Origin: CAWCKS01 sp963763485
GTDB taxonomy: Bacteria > Pseudomonadota > Alphaproteobacteria > Rhizobiales > Xanthobacteraceae
Assembly (NCBI GenBank): GCA_963763485.1
Contig: CAVXOW010000005.1
Span: 1,054,001-1,118,000, forward strand
DNA: 64,000 nucleotides
Direction of reading: 5' to 3'
Every line of letters begins with the position of its first letter. Within the stretch, counting starts at the first letter, position 1. The notes under the pieces were generated by a model that had not been told where the DNA came from, did not search any database, and was given only the letters and a program-made list of their open reading frames with translations. Of the stretch, positions 51,671-63,618 are shown piece after piece. The translations under genes and the position numbers were made by a program.

Positions 51671-54600
51671 TTAGCCTAGTCGAACCTGAATTCGATGGAT
51701 GGCCCCGTCATCCTTGAGCGAGACAGAAAGTGGCCGCGCGACAACCGTCACGCCGTCAAGCTCGGCGGAGGCGACACCCCGTTGTACTCCACGTGGGTTT
51801 TCGACAACGATGTCGTATCGCGACGCGCCATGACGAAGTTTCATTTCAAAACCGGGCCATGACCTTGGAATGCAAGGGTCGAGGCGGAGAGTGCCGCCTT
51901 CGATGCGAAGTCCTAGGATGCTCTCTACACCGGTACGCTGCATCCAGCCTGCGGAGCCTGTGTACCAAGTCCAACCACCACGCCCCACGTGTCCAGGAGC
52001 GGCATATACGTCAGCCGCGACGACATACGGTTCCACCTTATAGCGGTACGCGTCTGCACGGGTGCGGGCATAGTTGATCGGGTTCAGCAATGAAAAAAAG
52101 AGCGGCCGCCTCATCGCCCTCCCCGATACCCGCGAGCGCCATCACGGACCATAAAGCTGCATGGGTGTATTGCCCCCCATTTTCGCGCAAGCCCGGCGGA
52201 TAGCCCTTGATATAACCAGGGTCGAGCGGCGTACGGTCAAACGGCGGCGTGAACAGCAACGCTAGCCGTTCGTGGGGCAAGATCAGTTCCCGCTCAACAG
52301 CCGCCATCGCCTCGGCAACGCGTTCCGGCTGGCCCGCGCCGGAGATCATGGCCCAGGATTGGGCGATGGAGTTGATGCGGCATTCTTCGTTTGCGGCTGA
52401 GCCGAGCGGAGTGCCGTCGTCGAACCACCCGCGCCTATACCACTGGCCGTCCCACGCGTGACTTTCAATCGCCTCGCTAAGGGTATGCATGTGCATCCGC
52501 CATTTTGTCGCTCGCGCCTTGTCGCCTCGCGCATCGGCGAGGCTTGCGAAGGAATGGAGTGCGGCGTGCAACAGCCAACCGAGCCAAACGCTCTCGCCGC
52601 GACCTCCACTACCGACTCGGTTCATGCCGTCATTCCAATCGCCACTACCGATCAGCGGCAAACCGTGACTGCCGACGGCCAGGCTGGCGTCCAGTGCACG
52701 AGCGCAATGCTCATAGAGGCTGGTGGTCTCATTCGTTGAGGTTGGTAGAAAGAAACTGTCGCTTTCGCCAAGCTCCAATGCTGGGCCCGCAAGGAATGGG
52801 ACTTCCTCATCGAGGATAGCGGCATCGGCCGCGACGCGGACATAATGCGCGACGGTATAGGCGAGCCACGCGCGATCGTCCGATATGCGCGTGCGCACGC
52901 CCTGGCCTGAATGCGGAAGCCACCAGTGCTGGACATCGCCCTCGACAAACTGCCGGCTCGCGGCCCTAAGGAGGTGCTCGCGTGTTATTGATGGTCGCAC
53001 GGTGGCCAATGCCATGCAGTCCTGTAACTGGTCCCGGAAGCCAAAAGCACCACTGGCCTGGTAGAAGCCCGATCGAGCCCAGACACGGCAGGCAAGCGTC
53101 TGGTAGGTGAGCCAACCATTGAGCATGATGTCCATCGATCGATCAGGCGTCTTGACCTCGACCGCGCCGACGGTATCGCTCCAAAAAGTGCGGACATCCG
53201 ATAGCACTGCGTCCAGATCGGTCTTTCGGTATCGAGCAATCAGCGAACTTGCCTCGACTTCATCTGGAGCATCGCCGAGAAAGAAAACGATCTCGGCGAC
53301 ACCATTTGAAGGGATATCGACGATGGTCTGGAGGGCGGCACAAGGATCAAGGCCGGAGCCGATCCTGCCTGACAGGGCCGCTCCGCGGGCGAGGCTTACC
53401 GGCATGGCGAGGCCGCCATTGCGGCCAATGAACTCACGACGATCAGCGGTCCAGCTCATCTGGCGCCCGGCCATGTCAGCGAAGGCGACACGCTGGCCGA
53501 AGTCTGGATTCCACTTGTTCTCCGCAAGCATCGCCCCGCTGATCGGATCAATGCGCGTATTTACGAACGGCGTGGCCATGCTGCGGGAGGCGCCGAGAAC
53601 CCATTCTACATAGGCCATCACGGACAGGCGCCGAGCGTAGCGCGAGACATTGCGCAGTTTTAGCCGCGAAATCTTAATTGGATCGGTGAGAGCGACATAC
53701 TCCAATAACTCAGCAGCGATATCGTGCGAGCTATGCTCGAATTGGCTGTAACCCCAACCATGTCGCGCCACATAAGTCGCCGCCTCGTCCCGAATGGGAA
53801 GCGCTGTCGGAGTCCAGACATCGCCGCTCATCTCGTCCCGAATATAAAAGACCTGACCTGGACGGTCAGTCACTGGATCGTTTGACCAAGGCGTAAGCTG
53901 GCGCTCGCGGCTGTTCACCGACCAAGCATACCCGCCGCCCTCGGCGGAGACCTGAAAGCCGAAATTTGGATTAGCAATAACGTTGATCCAAGGCGCCGGG
54001 GTCGACTGGCCAGGACTCAAAACCGTCACGTATTCGCGGCCGTCCTTGGCGAAGCCACCCAGTCCATTGAAGAACTCCATATCGGATTCGGAACGCGATA
54101 GCTGGAGCTCAGAGACTGGCTTGGAGCGCTTGGTTAATCGGCGAAGCGGAGGCTTCGCTTCTGGCGCGCGCTCAAGTTGCTCAAAAAGACTGCCACGCTC
54201 GCCGACCAGCACGACGCGCGCGACGGACGTCAACAAGTCAAGAGCATCGGGCGCAATTAGATCGGCTTGGAGCATGAAGGTGTGCCCGGGGGGGCGCTGC
54301 TCGCCGATTTGAGGACGCGACTGTGTCGCCCTGACCAAAGTATCGAGGGCGGTTTGAAGATCTCGCTCATAAGATGTGGCGCGCTCATTGAGGATGACCA
54401 AATCTACGGCGAGCCGCTTCATCCGCCAGTATTCAACCGCTTGGAGCGCTTCGCGAGCCAGACTGAGATGCTGTATGTCAGAAATGCGGACGAGAACGAT
54501 CGGTAGATCGCCGGATATACCCAGACTCCAGAGGCCAGGCTGTCCGCTGCTTGCGCACGCAGGGGTGCGCAACATGGGCGAGGGATAGATGACGTGCGCG

Positions 54601-57600
54601 GCGAGGCGTTGGTATTGCCCGGCCAAGTCCCGATCGATGCCGAGATGATGAAGTTGCACTTGCGCCTGCGTCCAAGCCAACGTTGCGGCGCGTTCGAAAG
54701 CGCTTGTGTCGTGATGTTTGTCAACCAGATTGAGCACTTCCTCTCGGGAGGATGCGACCATTGTCCAGAAGTCGATGCGCGCAGTCGTCCTTGCCGGTAT
54801 CCTCACTCGGCGGCGCAGCGAGAAGATGGGATCGAGGACCGCACCGGTCGTCCCGCCAAGTGCGCGCCCGTTGACCGCTGCGATGGGCGTGCGAGTGATA
54901 CCTCCGAGGCCGAGGAACCGCGCGCGGTCGGTCTCAAATTCGCGCTTGCCGACGACTTGGCCGTCGACGACAGCCAAGTGTGCAGCCCACACCTGCAACT
55001 CCTTCGGATCCCGACGTCGCCGTGTCGCCAAGATCGCGCCTAGACCGGCGAGGTGTTCGGTCTCGACGAATAGTTTAGAAAACGCTGGATGCGCGACGTC
55101 GGCGGCCTGAGGCGCAAGCACCAATTCGGCGTATGACGTCACCTCTACTTCGCATAATTCATCGCCGAGGTTCGAGATCACAACACGGCGGACCTCCGCG
55201 TCATCCTCTGCGGAAACCAACACTTCGAGAGTTGTCGCCAACACTTCGTTCTGCCGCATGAACTCGGCATGATGCTCATTGAAAGTGACCTTGTACGCGT
55301 CAGGCTCGAGCCCAATGGGTTGGTAAGTCGCCGACCAGGATTCTCCAGTCACAACGTTTCGCAGGAGGATGTATGAGCCCCAGTCATCGCATGTGGCGTC
55401 GGCACGCCAACGGGTCACGGCCAAGTCGCGCCAGCTGCTGTAGCCAGATCCAGCCGCCGTGAGCATCACTGTGTAATGACCGTTCGAAAGCAGCTGGGTG
55501 TCTGGCGTGGCGCTCCACTGACTGACGCTCCGCAAGGCGCTCGAAAACTTCGGTGGTCTGACAAGCGATGTGGCCTCCGAAATCGACGGTGGCGTTGCTG
55601 AGACGTCGCGAGGCACCCGCTCTTGCAGAAGAAGTTCGGTTGCGCGGACGATTGGTTCAGCATGGAAGCGGGATCGCATTACGCCGTCCAGCAGTGTGTC
55701 AGCGATCGCGGTAATGGTCATGCCCTGGTGGTGAGCCATGAAGGCGCGAACCACAGCTACTTGCTCTCCATCCGGTAGCCGGGCCTGCGTGAAATCGAGG
55801 GCTTCGTAAAAGCCAAACTGACCGCGAGCGCCAATGTCTTCCAGGCGCTCGAAGTTCCGCGATGCAGCCTCAGGGTCGATCATGCTCGCGAGGGCGGTGG
55901 CGTACGGCGCGATCACCGCGTTGTTGGCCAATCCGCGCTTGAGGCCGAGCCCGGGAACCCCAAAATTTGAGTACTGATAGGTAAACTCCAGGTCGCGTTC
56001 GTTGTAGGCAGACTCCGATATGCCCCACGGTGTCTTCAACCTCGCCCCGTACTCGATCTGTCGGCGGACGATCAGCCGATTGGTCTGCTCGATCAGGCTC
56101 TGTGACGGTGCCCGAATGACCAAAGACGGCATCAGGTATTCGAACATCGAGCCTGACCACGAGATCAGAGCAGCACCTGTCGCCACAGGTGTTACTGCAC
56201 GACCCAGACGGAACCAGTGTTTCGCCGGCGCGTCCCCTTTGGCTATGGCGATGAAGCTCGCTAGCCGAGCCTCCGACGCAAGGAGATCATAACAGCTTGG
56301 ATCGAGCGCGCCCTCTCGCACCTGATATCCGATCGAAAGCAGTAGCCGGTCGGGATCCAGCAGGAAGCCAAATTCCATCGACAGTGCCAAGGAGCGCGCG
56401 ACCTTCTCCAGCGCGTCTAGCCGCAAATCCAGTGATGCTGCGAGCCGCGGATCCAGATCGCGTCGATGGCTATCAACGCAAGCGGCGACCGATTTCGTCC
56501 AATACTGCAGGTCTGTCTCTACCTGAGTGCTTTCGTCGATGGCGATCCCATTTGCTGTGTCGATCAGTATCGCGGCCTGTTCGGAAACCTTCGACAGCTG
56601 CAGTGTGCCGGTGGATTCTCCAGCACTCGCGTGACGCAGGCTAGACGCCAGATGCTCAAGTTCATTATTGAATCGCCTGACGGTGACACGCGGGAGCTGA
56701 CTGGCTTCGCCCAAACTAAGATCCGATTCACTTAGATCCGATTTTGTGCCAAGCAATTTGAGTATCGGCCATCTCCTTCGTCGAATCGTGGTCAACTTCT
56801 GCGGAGAATCCAGGCGACGAGCTTCCTTTCGCACCAGATTGAGAGCATCCGCTACGCCTTCGAGATATTGCTGTGAGATCGAGCGGAGACTGCGCCATTC
56901 ACGGCACGCATTCGCCACTGCGATCAAATGCCCAGCTAAGTTGCCGCTATCGACGGAGGACACATATTGCGGATCAAGCGGGCGTAGATCGCGCGTATCG
57001 TACCAATTGTAGAAGTGACCACGACATCGAGCCATGGTGGCCATCGTCGACAGTGTCTTCTCCAACCGCTCGGTGGCCTCCAACGTCCCGATCCACCCCA
57101 GGTCGCGAGCGCTTGCGACCGACATGAGGTAGAGGCCGATGTTGGTTGGAGATGTTCGGTGGGCCACTACCGGTTGCGGAGTCTCCTGGAAATTGTCCGG
57201 CGGCAGCATGTGACTAGCCGGCGTTACGAAGGTCTCGAAGAAGCGCCAGGTTTGTCTGGCGATCATACGCAGAGCGTCGACATCCGCCTTGTTGAGTGGA
57301 CGGCGGGCCGCAGTCCGGGGCGACTGGCTCGCAACCCACGCGACTGCCGGTGAGGCGAACCAGGCGACAGCGAACACCGCGGCCATTGGCAAGGTTCCCA
57401 GTCCCCAGATCCAGGCGACGGCTATGGCTATAGCGCCGATGACAACCGCCCCGGCCATTCTCTTGTAGAAATGCAGCACCCCCGGATGGGAGCCGAGCGC
57501 CGCTTGAGCCGCCGGGACCCACTCAAGCAAGTGCCGGCGTGTGATCGTAAGCCGGACCATTGTGCGAGCGATAGCGTCACCCATCAGCCACGCCTGATGC

Positions 57601-60356
57601 GCCACCAAAATGACCATCAGCCCGGCCTGGATGAGGGCGAGACGAAGCTCCGATCCCAGGGCGCGGACGTGGCTAGTAATCGTGGCACCGACGCGGCGCG
57701 CAAAGATAGCTGCCACTACAGGAATGAGAGGCGGCAGAACGATCGTGGACAAGATAAAGCTGGTCCAGACGACTGCGTCTTGAAGCGGCATTGCCCAACT
57801 GGTTAACAAACCGACCACGACCGACGGAGCCGAAAGTGAGCGCCGCAGATTATCGAGCATCTTCCAACGACCGATCGCAGGAATGCCGACCTTCGGTCCA
57901 TGAGCCGTTCCGCTAGGGCCGCGTCCGAAGATCCATGGAAGCAGTTGCCAGTCACCCCGCGCCCACCGATGGTGACGAAGCGCGGCGATGTCATAACGGG
58001 CCGGGAAGCTCTCAACAACCTCCACATCGGAGGCAAGGCCAGCGCGCGCAAACGTTCCCTCGAACAGATCATGACTGAGGAGCGTGGACTCAGGCACGCG
58101 CCCGTCGAGCGCCGCCTCGAAGGCATCCACATCGTAGATGCCCTTACCCGTATAAGTGCCTTCGCCAAACAGATCCTGGTACACGTCCGAAACCGCAGCG
58201 GCGTAAGGATCGATACCCGTTGCGCTTGAAAAAATGCGCAGGAACAGCGAGCCCTCACGCCCCACCGGTAGCGCGGGCGTCACCCGCGGCTGTAACACAG
58301 CGTACCCTTCGACCACCCGTCCCAAGCTGGCATCGAAGCGCGGCCGGTTGAGCGGATGCGCCATCTTGCCGACGAGCCGTCCGACGGTCTCGCGCGGCAG
58401 CCGAGTATCCGCGTCTAAAGTAATCACAAAGCGGACGTTGGCTGGTACGGCGCGGGGCTCCAGGAACGTGGTGTTCTGCGCGCCGCGAAGTAGCTGATTT
58501 AGTTCGCATAGCTTGCCACGCTTGCGCTCCCATCCGATCCAGTGGCTTTCGCTCGCGCTCCAAACACGTCGACGATGTAGCAATAGAAAGCGGTCGCCGC
58601 CCGACCCTCTGCCATGTCGCAGGTTTAATCCAGCGATAGCTTCCTTGGCTGCTGCCAGAAGTTTGTCGTCACCATCCGAGTGCTCGGTCGCCGCATCGGT
58701 CCAGTCGGAGAGCAATGCGAAATAGAGCTCGCCATGCAGGCCTGCCAGATAATGAATTTCAAGCCGTTCGACCTGCTCCTCGATATCCTCAATTGAGGTG
58801 AGCAGCATCGGAACAGCGACAAGTGTTCGCAGACTCTCGGGAATGCCACCGCGAAGGTCCAATGCTGGAAGCAAGACAGCGCGAAATCTTCGCGTCACTA
58901 TATGGTTGACCAGCGCGACAGCCATATCGACCGCCGGAACAACTTCGAGGAGGCCGAGCAACAGCAGCAACCACAGCGGACTCACGCCGGCCCGAAGGCT
59001 GATGAACAGTGGTATCGCCAGGAGTGCGACCGCGACGGCAATACCCGCGCTGACATAGCCGCCGATCCCCAAGGCGCGATAAAAGCGTCCGGGCCATGCG
59101 CGCGCGCGCGGCTTGTATCCAATCTCTATCTCGAAATTGTGCCGTCCGGCTGCGATCAGATAATAACCTGGATCCGTCAGACGAGCTTGAGGATCATCCG
59201 GCTGGACTGGATGTTTTCGTGCAGCAATAGCCAACGCCGCACGGGCCACCTCCAACTCCGTCAACCGGGAACCACGGGCCAGCTCTTCCACGGCGCTGCG
59301 ATAGAGATTGCGCGTCGGAAAATCCATCTCTTGGAAACGGCATCCCGCCCTGAAAATATCATCGACCAGACTGACTCGCTCGAACAGTTCCTGCCAATCG
59401 ATGTCGGCGATAAGTCGCATGCTAGTAATGATATTTCGCACGGTGACGCTTCCGGCAACCTGCCTTTGGTGCTCGTCACGGACGACAGCGTCGGCAGTCG
59501 TCCCCTGCATTGCCAGCTGTTCGTCGAGCCACGCCGACGCTGGCGCAATACCTGGATCCTGATCATGGAACCGACGGACGAGTTCCACGAGAAAACTGTC
59601 TGAAAACATCGCGCCTGCATGCTGCGGCAACACCACATCGGTCGGTTCGACGACATCGCCTCCAGCACCCAGCAAACGGTCTGCGATCGCGTCTGCGGCG
59701 CGACGACCTGCCCGACTGTCGATGACTCGCTTAGCAATCCGCCGGAGGTTTTCAACAAGCACGATGCGTAGCGTAATCGGCACAGCCCACAACTCGCCGA
59801 CGGTGAGGGGTTGGACCTCTTGATAGGCACGCAGAAAGCGGCGCAGCACTTCCGGATCGAAGAGGCTGTCCGTATGAGCCACAAATGCCCAAGCCACGCC
59901 GAAAACGCGCGGGTATTTCGCAAAAGGTCCGCTGGCAAGCTTGGGCAATTGCCGATAATAGCCAGACGGCAGATCGACTCTGATCGCGCGGATCTGTTTC
60001 TCGACTACATGAAAATTGTCGATCAGCCACTCAGCCGCTGGTGTGATGGTCGCCCGAGCGTCGATTGCCTCTGCAATGTCATGATAGGCTGCCACAAGTA
60101 CAGTTTCGTTGTCGGTAAGCCGCTTCGCGAGCGAGGCGCCCCTCCTTTCGCCGAAGGCCACTCCCTGCGCGGCAGCAAGGCTGCGCGCGTGTTCTTCCAA
60201 GCGCTCAACGCTGAAGAGCTCCGCCCTAATGGGGGAGCCATCGTCCCAAGGCGGCGACGGTTTCCCTTCGCCTATGAGGCGGCGTAAAGGTTGGACAAGT
60301 GCACGCTTGAAATCAAACCTGCGTTGGCGCGCGAAGAGACCCTCCCCGACAAGCAT
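51671..60356 (-). CDS. ndvB: Cyclic beta-1,2-glucan synthase-like protein (GT84/GH94, NdvB family), apparent C-terminal frameshift
   Basis: About 2,894 residues once joined. An N-terminal region (about 1-410) is followed by paired membrane segments (VALLAIPLFISLRAGV, PLWLLLLLGLLEVVPAVDMA) and a GT84 glycosyltransferase with RFVITLDADTRLPRETVGRL near 640. More membrane segments lie about 830-1030. Then come a glycoamylase-like domain (YNWYDTRDLRPLDPQYVSSV) and GH94 modules ending GSGDWNDGMNRVGSGGRGES, GGQYTHAALWSVMALAGIGE. It would make and size-control periplasmic cyclic glucans. Seven A's at 52093-52099 (plus strand) shift the frame; with six, ALFSLLNPINYARTRADAYR continues to the stop at 51671. 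Start ATG at 60356, upstream start not excluded. Confidence 0.88.
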
Positions 60357-60395
60357 GACTTCACGGCGCTTTCGACAGACCTGAATGCGGCCATA

Positions 60396-60653
60396 TCATT
60401 GCGAGCCTGCCCAGCGTCCCCACCAGAGGGCGTGCTGTACAGGCGAGCTCGAACTCTTGATCATCCGGTGGGGGTCTTTCGGATCGTCGCCTTCGACAAT
60501 TACTTCTGCACACTCACCGTGGCAGCGGATGGCGTCGGCCAGACAGTTCGCCTCCTGGACCGCGTGATCCCGCGTCCAGAACGTCGTCTTCATGCATTGA
60601 CCCATTCGAACCGACCACCCGTGCTTCTCTCTCACCACGTTAAAAGTGATCAT
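60396..60653 (-). CDS. Hypothetical small protein under probable Fnr/FixK control
   Basis: 85 residues from MITFNVVREKHGWSVRMGQC. Alternating strands and a central helix (TTFWTRDHAVQEANCLADAI RCHGECAEVIVEGDDP) resemble the small DUF2188-like fold, where a beta-hairpin packs on one helix, but I cannot confirm it. A longer start at 60683 exists. An Fnr/FixK box at 60734-60747 is well spaced for its promoter. It lies 40 bp upstream of the glucan synthase gene, same direction. Confidence 0.65.
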   Translation of the reverse strand: MITFNVVREKHGWSVRMGQCMKTTFWTRDHAVQEANCLADAIRCHGECAEVIVEGDDPKDPHRMIKSSSSPVQHALWWGRWAGSQ

Positions 60654-60733
60654 GGCGCGCCTCACCCTTACTCTCGCGCTCAATGGCGTATGACATCACC
60701 TTTTAATGTTCCGACGCGAATGTGCAGTCGTCG

Positions 60734-60747
60734 TTGATCTGAATCAA
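60734..60747 (-). promoter_or_regulatory. Fnr/FixK-type box
   Basis: TTGATCTGAATCAA is a complete TTGAT-N4-ATCAA site. A class II promoter on the minus strand would start near 60699, giving a 46-base leader before the ATG at 60653; the glucan synthase lies in the same direction after it. Confidence 0.75.
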
Positions 60748-61021
60748 CCGATTGCCCCCGACGAGTCCGGAGTGACATACGATCCAGCGCATGTCGGTTC
60801 GAGCGTAGGCAATCGGCATCGTTCGCGTCCTCATATAGGGGATGACGGCCGGTAGTTTTTGCCTGCGGGCCTCGGTGAACCGGCGCAATTGAAACTGCGC
60901 GACGAAGGAGTTCACCGGTTGCCCCACCGACAATCAAGCTGACTGGCGAAATCACGCAGTTTATCAGCAGCGCCATGGCTTAACTCGGCCAGTTCGGCAA
61001 ATGCCCGCAGGCTGATCCAAC

Positions 61022-61195
61022 TCAATTGACAGGTAAGAGATCGCTGTCCCTCAGCTGATCGGCGATAGCCTGATACTCGTTGGCTAGTTTTTCGTTTTCA
61101 GCTTGAGCATCAGGATCGATCGCTAGTCGCGCGATCAGCAAGCATTCCGCTGCACAGCGTTCCAGTATTTCGACCTTCCGTAGAACTTCTTCCAT
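61022..61195 (-). CDS. Small hypothetical protein
   Basis: 57 residues read directly from the minus strand: MEEVLRKVEILERCAAECLL, IARLAIDPDAQAENEKLANE, YQAIADQLRDSDLLPVN. GAGGGG lies about 8 bases upstream. It is all-helical with a likely two-helix hairpin. I recognise the general style of small rhizobial soluble proteins but no family. It is in line with another small gene 76 bp upstream. Confidence 0.65.
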   Translation of the reverse strand: MEEVLRKVEILERCAAECLLIARLAIDPDAQAENEKLANEYQAIADQLRDSDLLPVN

Positions 61196-61271
61196 GACGA
61201 GGTCCCCTCACTCCAAGCGGGAGCACAACACCCTCTGCCACCAGTCGATGCCTTGAGGTGGCCATTCGATG

Positions 61272-61427
61272 TCAAATCTTCTTCAATTGTTGAGCCTCGC
61301 GGAGGACCAGCTTGGCCTTTTCCTCGGCGAGCAATCTCTCAAGCGTCTCGCGTTGCGTCTGATCGGTCGCTTTGTCCAGCAGGGAAGTGAAGCGAGCGAT
61401 ATTCAGATGCTCAACATATGCCTGCAT
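61272..61427 (-). CDS. Small hypothetical protein
   Basis: 51 residues: MQAYVEHLNIARFTSLLDKA, TDQTQRETLERLLAEEKAKL, VLREAQQLKKI. GGGAGA stands 6 bases before the ATG. It is a charged two-helix protein; short proteins starting MQAYVEHLNI are common in Bradyrhizobium from memory, with no known role. It may be co-transcribed with the gene at 61022. Confidence 0.7.
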   Translation of the reverse strand: MQAYVEHLNIARFTSLLDKATDQTQRETLERLLAEEKAKLVLREAQQLKKI

Positions 61428-62201
61428 CGCAAGTCTCCCTTAGTGGTTAGTGCAACGGGATAGCGCAGACGCATTGATCCTTGAGAAAAGCCACCCTCTC
61501 ATCAGCGGCGGCTTCGTTGACCTCCGTGGTTTTGGCGCAGAAGCGTGCATTGAGGCCGGGCATGCATCACACCGGGGAAACTCAAACGCGCAAAATCTGT
61601 TAAGCGGATCTGCGGAGGCAGGATCGGCCTCTTCGAAGCGACATTTTATGGGAATTGGCGTGGACGAGGCCATGATGCGCGCCTTAGATCGGCGGGAGCA
61701 CGACACTCTCTGTCACCGGTAGATGCCAAGACGGGACGGTGATAAAAATAGCTTGCACCTCTTATGTCCGAAAGTCGACATAATAGTTGATCAACCGCCC
61801 ATGGTTGGGTTTGCAGGGCTTCGGCGGCGATTCGCCAAAAGGACCACTAAATCGGGTCATTCGCGAATGCCTCGACGCCGATAGCAAATCCGGGTTCGGC
61901 GTTGCCGGGCGGTTACAGCCCGAGCGATGCGAACCAGGCCAACATCACCCAAGTCCGCGTATCGACAGCTGGCCTTCTCGATCCCGCGCTGGCGATTGGC
62001 GATTTCGACGGCGGCGCGCCATGTGCATGACGTTCTGTTGGACTTGGTGACTGCGTCGTCACCATTTATCTCATCGCAGTAAGCGCGATGGGGTTCAGCG
62101 ACGTCTGCCATTTCATAAGCCAAAGCCACCCTGGCAGCGGCCGAATGCCCGCTGGATTGTGGTTCAGGTTGCTTTCAACAATGTCTTATCAGCCGGAAGA
62201 A
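61428..62201. other. Gene-poor stretch, no supported gene
   Basis: ORFs of 60-90 codons exist on both strands but none has a coherent protein composition, a recognisable motif and a ribosome binding site together. No RNA gene was seen. The half-site CTGTCACCGG at 61714 lacks a partner and is not an operator of the secretion-locus type. Confidence 0.5.
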
Positions 62202-62951
62202 TTATCTTGCGCTCGCGCGCTTCCGGCGTTTTGGCGGCGCTCCGAGCAGACGATCGAACTCCTTTTTTGAAACGCCGTAGCATTCGCAGGAGCGGCGGAT
62301 CAGCTCACCGCGATTGAGGATTGTGACATTGCCACGACTGTAGCGGATGAGGCCGGCCCGCTGCAGGGCGCCCGCCGCGGCCGTCACGCCCGTCCGCTGT
62401 ACCCCCAACATCATGGCCAGGAATTCCTGGGTGAGCAAAAACTCATCCGCGTGCATGCGGTCATGCGTCATCAGCAGCCAGCGGCAGCATCGCTGCTCTA
62501 GCGAATGAAAATGATTGCACGCCGCGGACTGCGCGACCTGGTTGAAGAAGGCGTGAGCGTAGCGGAGCATCACCGCACGCATCGAAGCGCTGCGCGCCAG
62601 TTCTCTTTTGAACAGGGTGGCCGTCATCCTCAGGCCAGCGCCTGGCACCTGGACGTAAACGCTGGTCGGCGCCCTGTCGTCACCCAACACGAGGGGAAAG
62701 CCGACGATCCCCTCGTTGCCGATCGTTCCGACCTCGGCTGCCTGGCCGTTCGCCATGGTATTCACTAGCGACCCGACGCCGGCTTCGATGAAATAGACAA
62801 AACCGATGGACTTGCTCGCTTTGTAGAGGGATTGCCGGTACTTCAGCGGAATACGATGAAGATGCGGTTGCAGCCGCTCGTAATCCCTGCGCGGCAACAA
62901 AGTCAGCAAGCGGTTGCTGGGTTGAATCTCAGTTTTGCGGATAGTCGCCAT
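62202..62951 (-). CDS. Crp/Fnr-family transcriptional regulator
   Basis: 249 residues from MATIRKTEIQPSNRLLTLLP; GGGAGG is 9 bases upstream, whereas the ATG at 62960 overlaps it. Cyclic-nucleotide-type barrel: IGFVYFIEAGVGSLVNTMAN and EVGTIGNEGIVGFPLVLGDD. The C-terminal HTH is FLLTQEFLAMMLGVQRTGVT then AAAGALQRAGLIRYSRGNVT. The inter-domain segment HSLEQRCCRWLLMTHDRM is common to a large rhizobial Crp/Fnr subgroup. No N-terminal Cys cluster for an Fe-S centre. The basic tail PPKRRKRASAR is unusual. The effector is unknown. Confidence 0.87.
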   Translation of the reverse strand: MATIRKTEIQPSNRLLTLLPRRDYERLQPHLHRIPLKYRQSLYKASKSIGFVYFIEAGVGSLVNTMANGQAAEVGTIGNEGIVGFPLVLGDDRAPTSVYVQVPGAGLRMTATLFKRELARSASMRAVMLRYAHAFFNQVAQSAACNHFHSLEQRCCRWLLMTHDRMHADEFLLTQEFLAMMLGVQRTGVTAAAGALQRAGLIRYSRGNVTILNRGELIRRSCECYGVSKKEFDRLLGAPPKRRKRASAR

Positions 62952-63009
62952 TTCAACCATCCTCCCGATGGGCTGATCCGACGATCCCCGGATCGCCCAT
63001 CACACCCGG

Positions 63010-63279
63010 CTAATGATAGTCATGGCGATGATGAGAATAATCATGGTGGTGGTGATGGTAACGGTGCCCGCTCACTCTCAACACGCCCCTGGCGCCGCCA
63101 ACGACACCACCGGTCACACCGCCGACCACCGCACCAGCAGCTGCTCCGACTGGACCGGCTACGCGCCCACCCTCAGCTGCGCCTCGCTCACCACCGCGTA
63201 CAATACCTTGGGCTTGTGCGATGAAAGGCATCGAAAGGATGGCAAGAGCGCCAGCAACTAAGATAAATCGGGCTTTCAT
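63010..63279 (-). CDS. Secreted Gly-rich protein with His-rich tail
   Basis: 89 residues from MKARFILVAGALAILSMPFI; GGAGG lies upstream. Signal peptide cleaved after AQAQ. The mature centre is a glycine zipper (AAAGAVVGGVTGGVVGGARG), and the end is HRYHHHHHDYSHHRHDYH, with 10 histidines. It is probably periplasmic or outer-membrane associated and able to bind metal such as nickel, zinc or copper; function is inferred from composition only. A perfect 18-bp palindrome stands 98 bp upstream. Confidence 0.7.
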   Translation of the reverse strand: MKARFILVAGALAILSMPFIAQAQGIVRGGERGAAEGGRVAGPVGAAAGAVVGGVTGGVVGGARGVLRVSGHRYHHHHHDYSHHRHDYH

Positions 63280-63618
63280 GAGCAACCTCCATGGTGCAAA
63301 GGGAAAGTTTGAACACGTTGCAGCGGCAACGGTTGGAGCGCCTTAATCTGCCGCAAGACTGAGCGCAGGTACACACAATGTCTGATATCAGACATCTCTT
63401 TGATTTTTCTCAATTGGGTCTGCACTTAATCACCTGATATTTGCAAGGATGCATTGGGCTTGGAATTTGAGGCTCGGCGGGTGTGCAAATCCTCTTCAAA
63501 CCAACGCGTCAGCGGATCAATTGCTCAGGCTAAGAATGATGGTCGCGCCAGCGTCGCAACCCCATACTCCCGATGAAGGCTTCAATCGCAGATGAATTGG
63601 ATCATGGTGGAAGTGCAG
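63280..63618. other. Divergent intergenic region
   Basis: No gene found. It is more AT-rich than its surroundings and holds the palindrome at 63378-63395 and a near-Fnr sequence TTGATTTTTCTCAA at about 63400-63413 (one mismatch in the conserved positions). Confidence 0.5.
63378..63395. promoter_or_regulatory. Perfect 18-bp palindrome
   Basis: ATGTCTGATATCAGACAT is a perfect dyad in the divergent region between the His-rich protein gene and the small membrane protein gene. It has the size of a dimeric repressor operator, but I do not recognise the regulator. Confidence 0.55.

Noticed and set aside
60680..60976. Protein-coding ORFs on the minus strand over the Fnr box
   Set aside because: No recognisable motif or ribosome binding site, and they would place the Fnr box inside a coding region; the box fits better as the promoter of the 60396-60653 gene.
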